This document shows, piece by piece, positions 17,020-25,129 of a DNA stretch of 64,000 bases. The stretch's first letter is position 1; every line of letters starts with the position of its first letter. The stretch is from contig RDYP01000003.1 in NCBI GenBank assembly GCA_004293445.1, forward strand, positions 1 to 64,000. Direction: 5' to 3'. Source of the stretch: Verrucomicrobiota bacterium. GTDB lineage: Bacteria > Verrucomicrobiota > Verrucomicrobiia > Verrucomicrobiales > Akkermansiaceae. The position numbers and the translations under genes are program-made. Below the pieces are notes generated by a model that saw only the letters and a list, made by a program, of their open reading frames with translations, made no database searches and was not told the origin of the DNA.

Positions 17020-18471
17020 TCAGTTCGGGATCTCGTTGAGGGTATACCAGGTGGTGGGATGGAAGAGCGGCTGGGCTTTGGCGGAGCGGACGCCGGAGGC
17101 GGCGATTTCGTGGACGTGGCCGCGGACGAGACCTTTAACGATGAGACGCACGGACTTGCGGTCGGGGGCGACTTCGATCGCGGTGACTTCTGGGACCGAG
17201 GCATCGACCTGCGGGCTCCCATAACTGGACTGAAGGATGTAGGTCCAGGCCTTCATGGCGTAGCTTTTGGGATCGCCGGCGGTGGCAGGATCGACGGCTT
17301 CGGTGAACTTGATGACAAAGCCATCCTTGCGGGCACTGACAGTGAGCATTTCGAAGGGGGTCACGCCTTTCCAGCGGACGCGCTCGAAGGTGAAAGGCTT
17401 GGTGCCGCGGGAAGCCCAGCCGCGATTGGAACCACCAGTAAAGAGGATGCCGGAGGGATCGAGACGGAGCGGGATCAGGCCGGCTTCGAAGCCTTCGAGG
17501 AAATGAAAGACAGCACCTTGATAGAGGCCGTTGACTTTCTCGAGGCAGACTCGCTGGACTTGGGAATGGGTTTGCTCGCCAACGTAGAGTTGGTTTTCCC
17601 AGGGGCCGAACTTGCCGCCGGTGGTGTCGGGCTCGATGCCTGTCGGCGATTGGCCGACGATGCCGTGGGGTAGCACGACGGCGGGCGGGACGAAGTCCGG
17701 GAAGCGCAGGCGCTCGGTGAGAACCCGGGACTTGTCCTTCGGCTGGGGCGGGGCCGGAAGCTTGGCGAGGGTGTGGTATTTGTTGCCGGTGGGGTTTCCC
17801 TGGAAGGAGCCGGGCTTGAGCCACTTGAGCGAGGACGATCCATTCCAGAGGCCCTGGTTGTCGCAGTAGAAGACGTCGCCTTCCGCGTTGAAGCCCATGC
17901 CGCCGGGGGAACGGATGCCGGAGCAGGTCGGGATCATCTCGCCTTTCGGGGTGATGCGCATGGCCCAGCCCCGCCAGTTCGAGGCGGCACTGCCAGAGCC
18001 GGTGAGGCAGAGGGTGACCCAGATATCGCCGTTCTTATCCGGCCGGGTGCCGAAGGCGTATTCGTGGTAATCGCCATTGATGCCCCAGCCAGCGTTGATG
18101 GTTTCGAACTCGTCGGCCTTGCCGTCGCCGTCGCTGTCCTTGATGCGGGTGACTTCGGGGCGCTGGGTGAGGAACAGCGAGCCGTCTTTCCAGAACATGC
18201 CGAAGGGCTCGTGCAGGCCGCGCGCGAACTTACTCCAAGTGACTTTGGAGAGATCTTCGCCATAGGCACCGGAACAGATCCAGAGATCGCCGCGGCGGGT
18301 GGTGACGGCGATTTTTTGCTCAGGCATCAGGGCGATGGACCCGATTTCCATGACCTCGCCGGGCGGCAAGGGGATTTCCTCGCGGAGGTAGTAGTCGGAT
18401 TGGACGGCGGCGCTTGCGACGGCGGAACAAAACAGAGCGCCGAGGATTGCCGATGAACGCAGGTGGAACAT
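17020..18471 (-). CDS. Exported sugar-dehydrogenase-like beta-propeller protein of PVC type
   Basis: 483 aa from the ATG at 18471 (MFHLRSSAILGALFCSAVASA), with a Sec signal peptide. Propeller-like segments include LMPEQKIAVTTRRGDLWIC, TRIKDSDGDGKADEFETI (Ca-binding-like DSDGDG), HEYAFGTRPDKNGDIWV, IRSPGGMGFNAEGDVFYCDNQG and LPHGIVGQSPTGIEPDTTGG. This matches the membrane-bound dehydrogenase / PQQ-sugar-dehydrogenase-like proteins widespread in Planctomycetes and Verrucomicrobia. It starts 35 bp after the cytochrome/PA14 gene, and that cytochrome is the obvious electron acceptor. Substrate unknown, probably a carbohydrate. Confidence 0.75.
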   Translation of the reverse strand: MFHLRSSAILGALFCSAVASAAVQSDYYLREEIPLPPGEVMEIGSIALMPEQKIAVTTRRGDLWICSGAYGEDLSKVTWSKFARGLHEPFGMFWKDGSLFLTQRPEVTRIKDSDGDGKADEFETINAGWGINGDYHEYAFGTRPDKNGDIWVTLCLTGSGSAASNWRGWAMRITPKGEMIPTCSGIRSPGGMGFNAEGDVFYCDNQGLWNGSSSLKWLKPGSFQGNPTGNKYHTLAKLPAPPQPKDKSRVLTERLRFPDFVPPAVVLPHGIVGQSPTGIEPDTTGGKFGPWENQLYVGEQTHSQVQRVCLEKVNGLYQGAVFHFLEGFEAGLIPLRLDPSGILFTGGSNRGWASRGTKPFTFERVRWKGVTPFEMLTVSARKDGFVIKFTEAVDPATAGDPKSYAMKAWTYILQSSYGSPQVDASVPEVTAIEVAPDRKSVRLIVKGLVRGHVHEIAASGVRSAKAQPLFHPTTWYTLNEIPN

Positions 18472-18506
18472 GAGTGGAGAAAGGTGGGGTGTGGGCGTGC
18501 CGGGCA

Positions 18507-20015
18507 TCACTTCGAGAGGTAGCGGATTTCGCTGCGAAGGCCGGAGCGAAGGGGCAGGATAAGGGTTCGATCGCCGGTCTTGCGGGCGTCGGGCGCGGCG
18601 AGGCGGAGCTTGCCGCCGAGGCGGTAGGAGCCGTCGGACTCGGCGACCAGCGGTAGGCCATCGACGAGCGTCAGCGTGGCGCCATCGGGCACACGGCCCG
18701 TGACCTCGATGCGGCGCAGCATCCCGGAGGGTTCCGCGCGGAAGGCATCGTGCAACTCGAACCCATCACCGCGGACCCGGAAGGTCGGCTGGCCGATCTG
18801 ATCGAGCTGGTAGCCGCCGAAGCGGAGATCGGGCAGGGCCTTGCCGTCCTTACCGCGGAGGGCGAAGTCCTTGCCGAGCTTGGTGACCGCCTCGCCAGCG
18901 GGGTTCTGGTTGCCTTGGCCACGTTCGGTCCAGTGGCGGCCGGCATCGAGGAACTTGCCGGTCCAGATGAGTTCGGGCGCAAAGTGGTCGGCCGACCACG
19001 CGAAGTGCATGCCGCCGGAGAGGCCGATGCCGATGGCGCGGGCGGTGGTGCCAGCGATGAAATTCCGATAGATCGAGGTTTCCTGCGGGGTCGGGGTGAG
19101 CAGGATTTCCGGCCAGAGCTTGGCGTCCTTGGAGGGTCGATCGCTGAGATCCTTCCAGACGTCCATGCCGGGGCCGGTCCAGGCGAGTGAAAGACCCTCT
19201 TGGCCCGTGAATTCGACGTATTCGAGGCGGAAATCGTGAAGGCCCTTGGTCAGTTTCAGGCGGCCGATCTTCTGGCGCTGGGGCTTGATGGGACCGATGC
19301 CGCGGACCTGGGCAACCACCCGGCCGTCGATCCAGAGGCGAGCGGAATCATCGGCATCGAGGCGGAAGGCGTAGTTGCCGGCGGCGGTGGCGTCGAACTT
19401 GCCTTCCCAAACCATGCCGAAGTGCTCCTTCGCGGGGGCATCGGAGAGGCTGAGGATGCCATCGTGTTCTTCTTCCACGCTCTCGGGCTTGAGCTTTTTG
19501 AAGTCGGGCAGGTCCTTCCACTGGCCTTTGTGGAAGGCGGACGTGAGACCGCTGAGGGCGGTTTTCTCGAGGGGCAGCGGGTGAAGTTTGAGCAGGGCTT
19601 CGGCGGTCCAGGCTTCCGTGCGGGCCGCGGTGGCGGCGCGGATCGACTTCACCTGATCGGCGGTGACGGCCGATTCCTGGTTGCCCCACGACTTGCGGAC
19701 ATGGCTGAGGATGGCCGCGATCTGATCGTCGGGCAGGGTGCCGCCCTGAGGAGGCATGGCGAGATTGTAGTTTTTCCCGAGGACTTGGATCGGCCCTTCG
19801 AGACCATGGAGGACCACTTGAATCGCACGATCCGGCGCACCCTTCAACCATGGGCTGGCGGCGAGTGGCGGGAAAGTCCCAGCAGCCGCGCCCTTGCCGT
19901 CCGCCCCGTGGCAAGCGGAACAGTATGTGGCGTAAAGCTTGCCACCGTCTTGGGCGGCCAGCGGGACGTGCGCGACGAGAAGAGCGGCGAAAAGCAGGGC
20001 GGGTTTGCGGATCAC
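18507..20015 (-). CDS. Exported c-type cytochrome with PA14 domain
   Basis: 502 aa from a GTG at 20015 (VIRKPALLFAALLVAHVPLAAQ), giving a clean signal peptide; an in-frame ATG at 20087 would bury it. A single haem-c motif, YCSACHG, starts the cytochrome domain, with AMPPQGG supplying the likely axial Met. Residues about 200-300 form a PA14-like carbohydrate-binding fold (GMVWEGKFDATAAGNYAFRL, DDSARLWIDGRVV, KGLHDFRLEYVE). The remainder is uncharacterised beta-rich sequence of the kind found in PVC cytochromes. It precedes the propeller protein gene, suggesting a two-part periplasmic oxidation system bound to polysaccharide. Confidence 0.82.
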   Translation of the reverse strand: MIRKPALLFAALLVAHVPLAAQDGGKLYATYCSACHGADGKGAAAGTFPPLAASPWLKGAPDRAIQVVLHGLEGPIQVLGKNYNLAMPPQGGTLPDDQIAAILSHVRKSWGNQESAVTADQVKSIRAATAARTEAWTAEALLKLHPLPLEKTALSGLTSAFHKGQWKDLPDFKKLKPESVEEEHDGILSLSDAPAKEHFGMVWEGKFDATAAGNYAFRLDADDSARLWIDGRVVAQVRGIGPIKPQRQKIGRLKLTKGLHDFRLEYVEFTGQEGLSLAWTGPGMDVWKDLSDRPSKDAKLWPEILLTPTPQETSIYRNFIAGTTARAIGIGLSGGMHFAWSADHFAPELIWTGKFLDAGRHWTERGQGNQNPAGEAVTKLGKDFALRGKDGKALPDLRFGGYQLDQIGQPTFRVRGDGFELHDAFRAEPSGMLRRIEVTGRVPDGATLTLVDGLPLVAESDGSYRLGGKLRLAAPDARKTGDRTLILPLRSGLRSEIRYLSK

Positions 20016-20115
20016 GAACGGTGCGGTGGCGGGTTGCTTGCCGAAGCTGGAGCCAAAACTTGCTTTTCGGCAATCACGAAACATCACAGCGCTGCGGCAA
20101 GCCGGAAGCCGGACT

Positions 20116-21228
20116 TTAACGCAGCTCGCTGAAGTCCACGCCCAGCTCGTGACCGATGCGCTGCAATTTCGCCCGTTCGCGGGGTTCGATTAGAGTGATC
20201 GAGACGCCTTTTTTCCCGGCACGGGCGGTGCGGCCGCTACGATGGGTGTAGTACTCGAGCTGATCGGGCGGCTGGTGGTGGATGACGAAGGCGAGGTCAT
20301 CGACATCGATGCCACGCGCGACGACGTCGGTGGCGACGAGCACGCGGACACGTTCTTTTTTGAAGGACCGCATCACCTTGTCGCGCTCCGGCTGGGTGAG
20401 ATCACCTTGGAGGACATCGACCTGGTGGCCGAGCTTGGCGAGTTGCTTGGCAAGGGTGATGGCCCCGGCCTTGGTGCGGCAGAACACGAGGCCGCGATCA
20501 GGATGGTGCCGATCGAGGTATTCGGCGATGAACTCGGTTTTCTCGTCGCGGGCGCGGACGGCGAAACGGTGGTCGATGTCGCGGTTGACGACGTGGCCGC
20601 GGTCGATCGCGATGCGGCGCGGTTGGCCGGACATGCAACCGTGAATGAGCTGCTGGATCGAGTCCGGGAAAGTGGCGGAGAAGAGCCAGGTGCCGCGGCG
20701 CTGGCGGGTGAAGCCGATGATTTGCTCCAGTTCCTTGCGGAAGCCCATGCTGAGCATTTCGTCGGCCTCGTCGAGGACCAGGTGCTTCACGGCATCGAGC
20801 GACAAGGCCTTTTGCCTCACCAACTCGACCAGTCGGCCCGGGGTCGCGACAACAATCTGAGTCGGTCGCTGGAGCGCGGCGACTTGGCGATCGATCTTAT
20901 CGCCGCCGCTGACGACCTCGACGAAGATCTTCGCGGAGTGCTTGGTAAAGCGGAACAACTGCTTGCCGATCTGCTTCGCGAGCTCGCGGGTTGGAGCGAT
21001 GACGAGGCCTTGGATCTCCTTCGATCGGGGGTCGACCTTGGTCAATAGCGGGAGGCCGAAAGCCGCGGTTTTGCCGGTGCCGGTCTGAGCTTGGGCGACG
21101 AGATCGCCGCCGTTTTCCATGAGAATGGGAATGGCCTGGAGCTGGATATCGGTCGGCGTGATGATGCCGAGTTCGTCCAGCCCTTGGATGAGGTCGGCGG
21201 GAATGCCGAGTTCTTGGAAGGTGCTCAT
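20116..21228 (-). CDS. DEAD-box RNA helicase, minimal core (RhlE-like)
   Basis: 370 aa. Motifs: Q motif FQELGI with TPTDIQLQAIP, AQTGTGKT (Walker A), PTRELA, TPGR, VLDEADEMLSMGF (DEAD box), SATFP, ATDVVARGIDVDDLAFVIHH and HRSGRTARAGKKG. It ends about 25 residues after motif VI, so unlike the helicase at 2911-4581 it has no C-terminal RNA-binding extension. An ATP-dependent RNA unwinding enzyme. It is divergent from the spermidine-synthase-like gene with only 47 bp between starts. Confidence 0.92.
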   Translation of the reverse strand: MSTFQELGIPADLIQGLDELGIITPTDIQLQAIPILMENGGDLVAQAQTGTGKTAAFGLPLLTKVDPRSKEIQGLVIAPTRELAKQIGKQLFRFTKHSAKIFVEVVSGGDKIDRQVAALQRPTQIVVATPGRLVELVRQKALSLDAVKHLVLDEADEMLSMGFRKELEQIIGFTRQRRGTWLFSATFPDSIQQLIHGCMSGQPRRIAIDRGHVVNRDIDHRFAVRARDEKTEFIAEYLDRHHPDRGLVFCRTKAGAITLAKQLAKLGHQVDVLQGDLTQPERDKVMRSFKKERVRVLVATDVVARGIDVDDLAFVIHHQPPDQLEYYTHRSGRTARAGKKGVSITLIEPRERAKLQRIGHELGVDFSELR

Positions 21229-21275
21229 GTCGGTGTGAGGTGGACCCTGCGCGGGAGTCGGGCGCTTGACGAGTG

Positions 21276-22040
21276 ATGAAATCGATTGCCCGCGGCGAGA
21301 ATCCCCGGATGGTCGGCCGGGTGAAACCCTATGTTCAACTTGCCGAGGCGCGCCTGCGCGATGGTACGGTGTTCTCGCTGCACACCCACGACGGGAAATT
21401 TTATCTGAAGAACGATCGCCGCGAGTTGATGAGCACCGCGCTGACCTACTCCGAGCAGCTTCTGGCCGACCTGGGCTGCGAGGCCTTGCGAGAGGGGCTG
21501 GCCTCGCGGCCGCGGCATCCGCGGGTGCTGATCGGGGGCTTGGGAATGGGCTTCACGCTCAAGCGCACGCTGGAAGTCGTCGGCCGACCGGCCACCGTCG
21601 AAGTGGCGGAATTGGTGCCGGAGATCATCGAGTGGAACCGGACCTTTCTCGCCGCCCACAACGGTCCGATTCTCGCGGACGAACGAACAAAGATCCATCG
21701 AGGAGATCTTTTCGACTGCCTCGGTGCCGCGGGCAAGGCGGCCTACGATGCGATCTTGATCGATATCGACGATGGTCCGGACATGCTGATCACGGAGGGC
21801 AATGCGCGGCTTTACTCGCAGGGCTTTCTCGCGCGGATTCGGGCCGCTTTGGCCCCGGGTGGCTGCGTCGCCTACTGGCTTGCCCTGCCCTCGCCGGACT
21901 TCGTGCGCAGCCTGAACAAGGCGGGATTCTCGGTGGAGGAGCACCTCGCCAAGCCGCATGAAAAGTCCAAGCACCCGCGGCATCGGATCTACATCGCCCG
22001 CAGCGGCAGCGCGAACCCGGTCCGCGCCGCGCGGCGTTGA
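21276..22040 (+). CDS. Spermidine-synthase-like methyltransferase-fold protein
   Basis: 254 aa from the ATG at 21276; a GTG one codon earlier is possible. Rossmann-type features: RVLIGGLGMGFTLKRTLEV (nucleotide-binding glycine loop), VEVAELVPEIIEWNRTFL (acidic end of beta2), IHRGDLFDCL, YDAILIDIDDGPD and YSQGFLARIRAALAPGGCVAYW. This is the layout of spermidine-synthase-like proteins (SpeE superfamily) without the typical N-terminal catalytic set, so polyamine synthesis is not certain. It could be a methyltransferase-like paralogue. Single gene, divergent from the DEAD-box helicase. Confidence 0.7.
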   Translation: MKSIARGENPRMVGRVKPYVQLAEARLRDGTVFSLHTHDGKFYLKNDRRELMSTALTYSEQLLADLGCEALREGLASRPRHPRVLIGGLGMGFTLKRTLEVVGRPATVEVAELVPEIIEWNRTFLAAHNGPILADERTKIHRGDLFDCLGAAGKAAYDAILIDIDDGPDMLITEGNARLYSQGFLARIRAALAPGGCVAYWLALPSPDFVRSLNKAGFSVEEHLAKPHEKSKHPRHRIYIARSGSANPVRAARR

Positions 22041-22083
22041 TCCACAGCGGACTCCCCCACCCTGCCCGTGGACTGCCGACGCG

Positions 22084-22521
22084 TCAGTATTCGTAAAGAT
22101 CGTCTCCGGTGGAGAGGCCCACGGCACCCGCCGGTGGCAGGCCCGATTGGAACTCGCCGAAAGCCTGCTGAAAGGACTGCTCCACCACACGATCGCGCCC
22201 GAACATCGGCCAGCCGGCGACCGCTCCGCGGCCTTCCGCCAGCACCGACCAGCCGTCCCGCAATTGGATCTTCGTGCGGGCGTGGATGGGGCCGTCCGAG
22301 ATGCGGAATTTGAGCTGAAATTCACCGGAACCATGCTTCACGGGCAAATAGCCGCCGCTCCGCAAGGCCGCGTCCACTTCACCGATATGGAGACGTTCGC
22401 GCTCGGACAAGGTCCCCGGCATCCCCACCGTCGTGCCACTGCCCTCCGGGATGAATTCACTGCGACTCGCGCAGCCAGCGCCGAAGAGGAGCGTGGTCCC
22501 CAAAGCCAAAAATCGATTCAT
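22084..22521 (-). CDS. Lipoprotein of unknown function
   Basis: 145 aa from the ATG at 22521 (MNRFLALGTTLLFGAGC). Signal peptide with lipobox FGAGC. The mature part has no recognised domain (ERERLHIGEVDAALRSGGYL, LKFRISDGPIHARTKIQL, VVEQSFQQAFGEFQSGL). Probably anchored to the outer membrane. Its 3' end faces the spermidine-synthase-like gene, 43 bp apart. Two nearby ATGs (22533, 22527) would extend the N-terminus by a few residues. Confidence 0.65.
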   Translation of the reverse strand: MNRFLALGTTLLFGAGCASRSEFIPEGSGTTVGMPGTLSERERLHIGEVDAALRSGGYLPVKHGSGEFQLKFRISDGPIHARTKIQLRDGWSVLAEGRGAVAGWPMFGRDRVVEQSFQQAFGEFQSGLPPAGAVGLSTGDDLYEY

Positions 22522-22893
22522 CCACATGCTGCCTGCCACGCTAACGTCCCTCTCCGAGCGTTCAAGCCCGCCGTTAAAGGCCAGCCGCCAGCCACCTTGT
22601 TTTGTCTAAAGCCGCGCGGAAAGGGCCTTTGCTGGCGGCGGAAGGACTGGGGGGAGTTTGCGGGTCGAGGGGCTGGTGCTCGGTGCTTCCAGCCGACGGG
22701 CCGCGAGGGCGCGTCCCGGAACACGCGTGGGCGCGTGTGCTCCCCTTTTTGAGAATGCACGGCGCATTCACACACGATGAGAAATCGTAGCGGCAGCGGA
22801 TGGGGAAAATACTTTGCTTTTGCGTAATAAAAGACCATAGACCGCCTGTCCCGCAACCCTTTGCCGCCCCTTGGGGCGTCTCTCTGTTTCCTG
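22522..22893. other. Divergent intergenic region with a degenerate repeat copy and an AT-rich promoter-like stretch
   Basis: The 372 bp carry promoters for the lipoprotein (minus) and the small exported protein (plus). Contents: a diverged copy of the double-hairpin repeat (22698-22745), an AT-rich stretch around 22810-22835 with TTGCTT and TAATAA-like hexamers, and a perfect palindrome CGCCCC-TT-GGGGCG at 22865-22878 in the leader of the plus-strand gene. No gene is apparent. Confidence 0.45.
22698..22745 (-). repeat. Double-hairpin dispersed repeat, degenerate copy D
   Basis: Read on the minus strand it begins GGGGAGCACACGCGCCCACG, the same head as the full copies, with hairpin 1 intact (ACACGCG/CGCGTGT). 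Hairpin 2 is replaced by a diverged stem (GGGACGCG/CGCGGCCC). It lies between divergent genes, so it is not a terminator here. Confidence 0.6.
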
Positions 22894-23097
22894 ATGAAAG
22901 TCCGATTTTTTGTGACAGGCACGGCCGCTTTGCTCGCCGTGTGGTTGGGTGCCACCTTTTTCAACGAAGTGCCGGTGCATCGTTACCCCCAATTCGGCCG
23001 TGGTTCGGTTCCGCTTTCGGCCAAGGCAATTCCGGCAAAGGAACCGGTCAGGCCTCTTGCCGAGATTCAGCCTCTTCGCGACGCCGCGCCGTTCTGA
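22894..23097 (+). CDS. Small exported or membrane-anchored protein of unknown function
   Basis: 67 aa from the ATG at 22894 (MKVRFFVTGTAALLAVWLGA). One hydrophobic N-terminal segment of signal-anchor type is followed by a short polar tail rich in Pro and Arg. I recognise no family. It ends 10 bp before the CDGSH gene, so the two may share a transcript. The coding call rests on the signal-like N-terminus and this spacing. Confidence 0.5.
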   Translation: MKVRFFVTGTAALLAVWLGATFFNEVPVHRYPQFGRGSVPLSAKAIPAKEPVRPLAEIQPLRDAAPF

Positions 23098-23107
23098 AAT
23101 CGCAGCC

Positions 23108-23353
23108 ATGGCCGAAAAACCGACGATTTGCGATACGAAACCACTCGTTCTGGAAGTCGAAGCGGGCACTCATTGGTGGTGCTCCTGCGGGCGATCCGGG
23201 CACCCGCCTTTCTGCGACGGTAGCCATCGCGGCAGCGGTCTCCAGCCGGTGAAATTTGTGGCCACTGAGAGAACCCGCGTCCGCTGGTGCCAGTGCAAGC
23301 ACAGCGAAACGCAGCCGATTTGCGACGGCTCGCACGTGAAATTCCGCGCCTGA
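23108..23353 (+). CDS. Tandem CDGSH iron-sulfur protein (mitoNEET-type)
   Basis: 81 aa from the ATG at 23108 (MAEKPTICDTKP). Two CDGSH modules: WWCSCGRSGHPPFCDGSH (C25, C27, C36, H40) and WCQCKHSETQPICDGSH (C61, C63, C72, H76). Each provides the 3Cys-1His set for one [2Fe-2S] cluster. Such small cytoplasmic tandem proteins are thought to carry electrons or clusters in redox sensing. The unit is the whole protein, with nothing fused. Confidence 0.92.
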   Translation: MAEKPTICDTKPLVLEVEAGTHWWCSCGRSGHPPFCDGSHRGSGLQPVKFVATERTRVRWCQCKHSETQPICDGSHVKFRA

Positions 23354-23363
23354 AGCGAAACAC

Positions 23364-23726
23364 TCAGCCGCCGAAAGACCGCATGGGCGGGAGCATGGCG
23401 AGATAGGTGCGGATCTTTGCGACGACCCAAGCCTCGGCCGATGGGAACTCTTCCCGCGACCGCAATTCCTCGATCCGCCGCCACTCGTCACTGCTGAAGG
23501 TCAGCAGCCCGTCGGACCGCAGCTGCTCGATTTCAAAAGGCAACTCACCGCGAATCAGCAAGCAGAGCAGGCGGTTCTCGGGGGATGGCACCGGTCGCCG
23601 CCCGCTGAGCCAGCGGGAAACCGTCGCCTTGTCCACGCCGATCTCCTTGGCCAACCACGACGCATTGTGCCCGTGCTGCTGCAGCCAGCTTTTGATTTCA
23701 TCGGGATGGAGAGAGACACCGGGCAT
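23364..23726 (-). CDS. XRE-family helix-turn-helix transcriptional regulator
   Basis: 120 aa. The N-terminal half is a Cro/CI-type helix-turn-helix: DEIKSWLQQHGHNASWLAKEI then GVDKATVSRWLSGRRPVPS. The C-terminal half (EWRRIEELRSREEFPSAEAW) has no recognised domain. It converges on the CDGSH gene with a 10-bp gap. A single-gene regulator of unknown target. The AT-rich region 23727-23877 upstream contains several short palindromes that could be its own operators. Confidence 0.75.
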   Translation of the reverse strand: MPGVSLHPDEIKSWLQQHGHNASWLAKEIGVDKATVSRWLSGRRPVPSPENRLLCLLIRGELPFEIEQLRSDGLLTFSSDEWRRIEELRSREEFPSAEAWVVAKIRTYLAMLPPMRSFGG

Positions 23727-24158
23727 GATTGCGGGAGGACGATACTTCTAAGCTGTCCCTGCATTGTTCCTCTGATTCAATAGGTAAAAATGCGCAATTG
23801 AACATTTGGCTTGCCAGCGATGATGCCTTTCGCACTTCTTAAGTTGCCGCATGCAACACTCGATATCGTCCGGCCCGATGATCGATTTGAAGCGTTATCT
23901 CTCCGATGAGGAGTTGGAGCGCTTCATTTCGGCGGTGGGGCCCGGTGATCTAGTGGAGGATGCGCGGTCGGATGCCGCCCCCGCTTCGGAAGTGCCTTTG
24001 GCCACTCCGCGACCTGCTGGGGAGGTAGAAGAATGACCTGCCGATTCCCCCTCCAGCCGGGCCCCTGAGGAAAGGGCGCATCGCGCAGCGCCAAGCGCTC
24101 ACGATCGCCAACTCAGGGCGCCCGGTGCATCCGTCCCCGCCGCAGGTCAAGGTGGGCA
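23727..24158. other. Mostly non-coding region, AT-rich left part
   Basis: The left 150 bp are unusually AT-rich for this genome and include GTTGC-CGCAT-GCAAC (23842-23856) and a CAATTG palindrome; they probably hold the HTH gene's promoter. The middle may encode a small protein (23878-24036). The right part, next to the UspA stop, shows nothing recognisable. Confidence 0.35.
23878..24036 (+). CDS. Possible small protein of unknown function
   Basis: 52 aa from the ATG at 23878 (MIDLKRYLSDEELERFISAV); an in-frame ATG at 23851 is also possible. The first 20 residues look like a genuine amphipathic helix, and the tail is Ala/Pro/Glu-rich. No family is recognised and there is no clear ribosome-binding site. 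Weak call. Confidence 0.3.
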   Translation: MIDLKRYLSDEELERFISAVGPGDLVEDARSDAAPASEVPLATPRPAGEVEE

Positions 24159-24611
24159 TCAGGGTTTTCCCGGTGCCGGGATGACAAGGGTGGGCAGGAG
24201 GGCCTTGCGAACCATGCCTTCGGCCACACTGCCCAAGAGCAAAGCCGCGACGGCGCCGTGCCCGTGGGAGCCGAGGATGACGAGGTCGGCCTGCTGTTTT
24301 TTCAGATGATCGACCAAGGTGTGGAGCGGGCTGCCTTCGACGAGATGTGCCGATACATTGGGCACCTGACCGACGACTTGAACACGGAGTTCCTCGAGTC
24401 GTGCACCGGCCCTTTTGCGCGCTTCTTCCTGAAACATGTGAATCGCAGGAAATTCGTCCGGGGTGAAACCGTAGGCGGTGTAACTGGGTTCCGGCTCCAC
24501 CACGTGGAGCAGTTGCAGCGAGGCCCCGAAGGCGCGGGCGTACTCCACGGCAGCATGGAGGACGAGGGGTGTGGCATTGGAAAAATCCAAGGCGGCGACG
24601 ATGGTTTTCAT
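24159..24611 (-). CDS. Universal stress protein, UspA family
   Basis: 150 aa from the ATG at 24611 (MKTIVAALDFSNATPLVLHAA). Has the UspA fold pattern: N-terminal strand VAALDFS, ELRVQVVGQVPN, DLVILGSHGHGAVAALLLGSVAEGMVRKALLPTLVI split as GSHGHG and GSVAEG. The latter is the ATP-binding G-2X-G-9X-G(S/T) region. A cytoplasmic stress-response protein. Upstream in-frame ATG (24662) adds residues without similarity. Confidence 0.88.
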   Translation of the reverse strand: MKTIVAALDFSNATPLVLHAAVEYARAFGASLQLLHVVEPEPSYTAYGFTPDEFPAIHMFQEEARKRAGARLEELRVQVVGQVPNVSAHLVEGSPLHTLVDHLKKQQADLVILGSHGHGAVAALLLGSVAEGMVRKALLPTLVIPAPGKP

Positions 24612-24739
24612 GGCATTTGCAATGTATGCCCGAAATCCGGAGGTCCACAAGTTGCGGATCATGCGTGCGTCGAATTTGCAAATTCACGCGGCATCCGCGC
24701 ATGACAGGCCCGCTGGTCCGGGCCATGTTCGTCGCCGTC

Positions 24740-25129
24740 ATGATCAAATTCCTGCACACCCGCATCCGCGTCGCCGACATCGATCGCTCGATCGCTTTCT
24801 ACGAAAAGCTCGGCTATCGCGCCAGCGAGCGGAAGGACTCGCCCCAAGGGAACCAGCTCGCCTTCTTGGAACTCCCCGGCAACGACGTCTTCCTCGAACT
24901 CTGCCACTCACCGGACTATGTCGAGCGCTGCCCGGAGGACCTGATGCACACCTGCCTCGGTGTCCCGGACATCATCGACTACTGCGACCAACTCGAGCGT
25001 GGCGGCCTGGAAATCTGGCCCGGCGGATGGCGGGAAAAATTCGCCGACGGCAGCCGCAAGATGGCCTTTGTCACCGATCCCGACGGCTACGAGGTGGAAA
25101 TCCTGGAGCGCCGGGTGGATCGGCCATGA
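24740..25129 (+). CDS. VOC-family (glyoxalase/dioxygenase-fold) protein
   Basis: 129 aa from the ATG at 24740 (MIKFLHTRIRVADIDRSIAFYEKLGY). Typical vicinal-oxygen-chelate sequence: HTRIRVADIDRSIAFY at the start, AFLELPGNDVFLELCH mid-way, and MAFVTDPDGYEVEILE at the end. The metal-ligand positions H6, E57-region, H76-region and E124 are plausible, as in glyoxalase I. The substrate may be methylglyoxal-glutathione or another small molecule. The stop overlaps the next start as ATGA, so translation is probably coupled to the hydrolase. Confidence 0.82.
   Translation: MIKFLHTRIRVADIDRSIAFYEKLGYRASERKDSPQGNQLAFLELPGNDVFLELCHSPDYVERCPEDLMHTCLGVPDIIDYCDQLERGGLEIWPGGWREKFADGSRKMAFVTDPDGYEVEILERRVDRP

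Noticed and set aside
16950-17020. Coding-like stretch ending KIGQI after the dehydrogenase-like gene
   Set aside because: 23 codons only, no start and no family; the upstream gene ends normally at its own stop.
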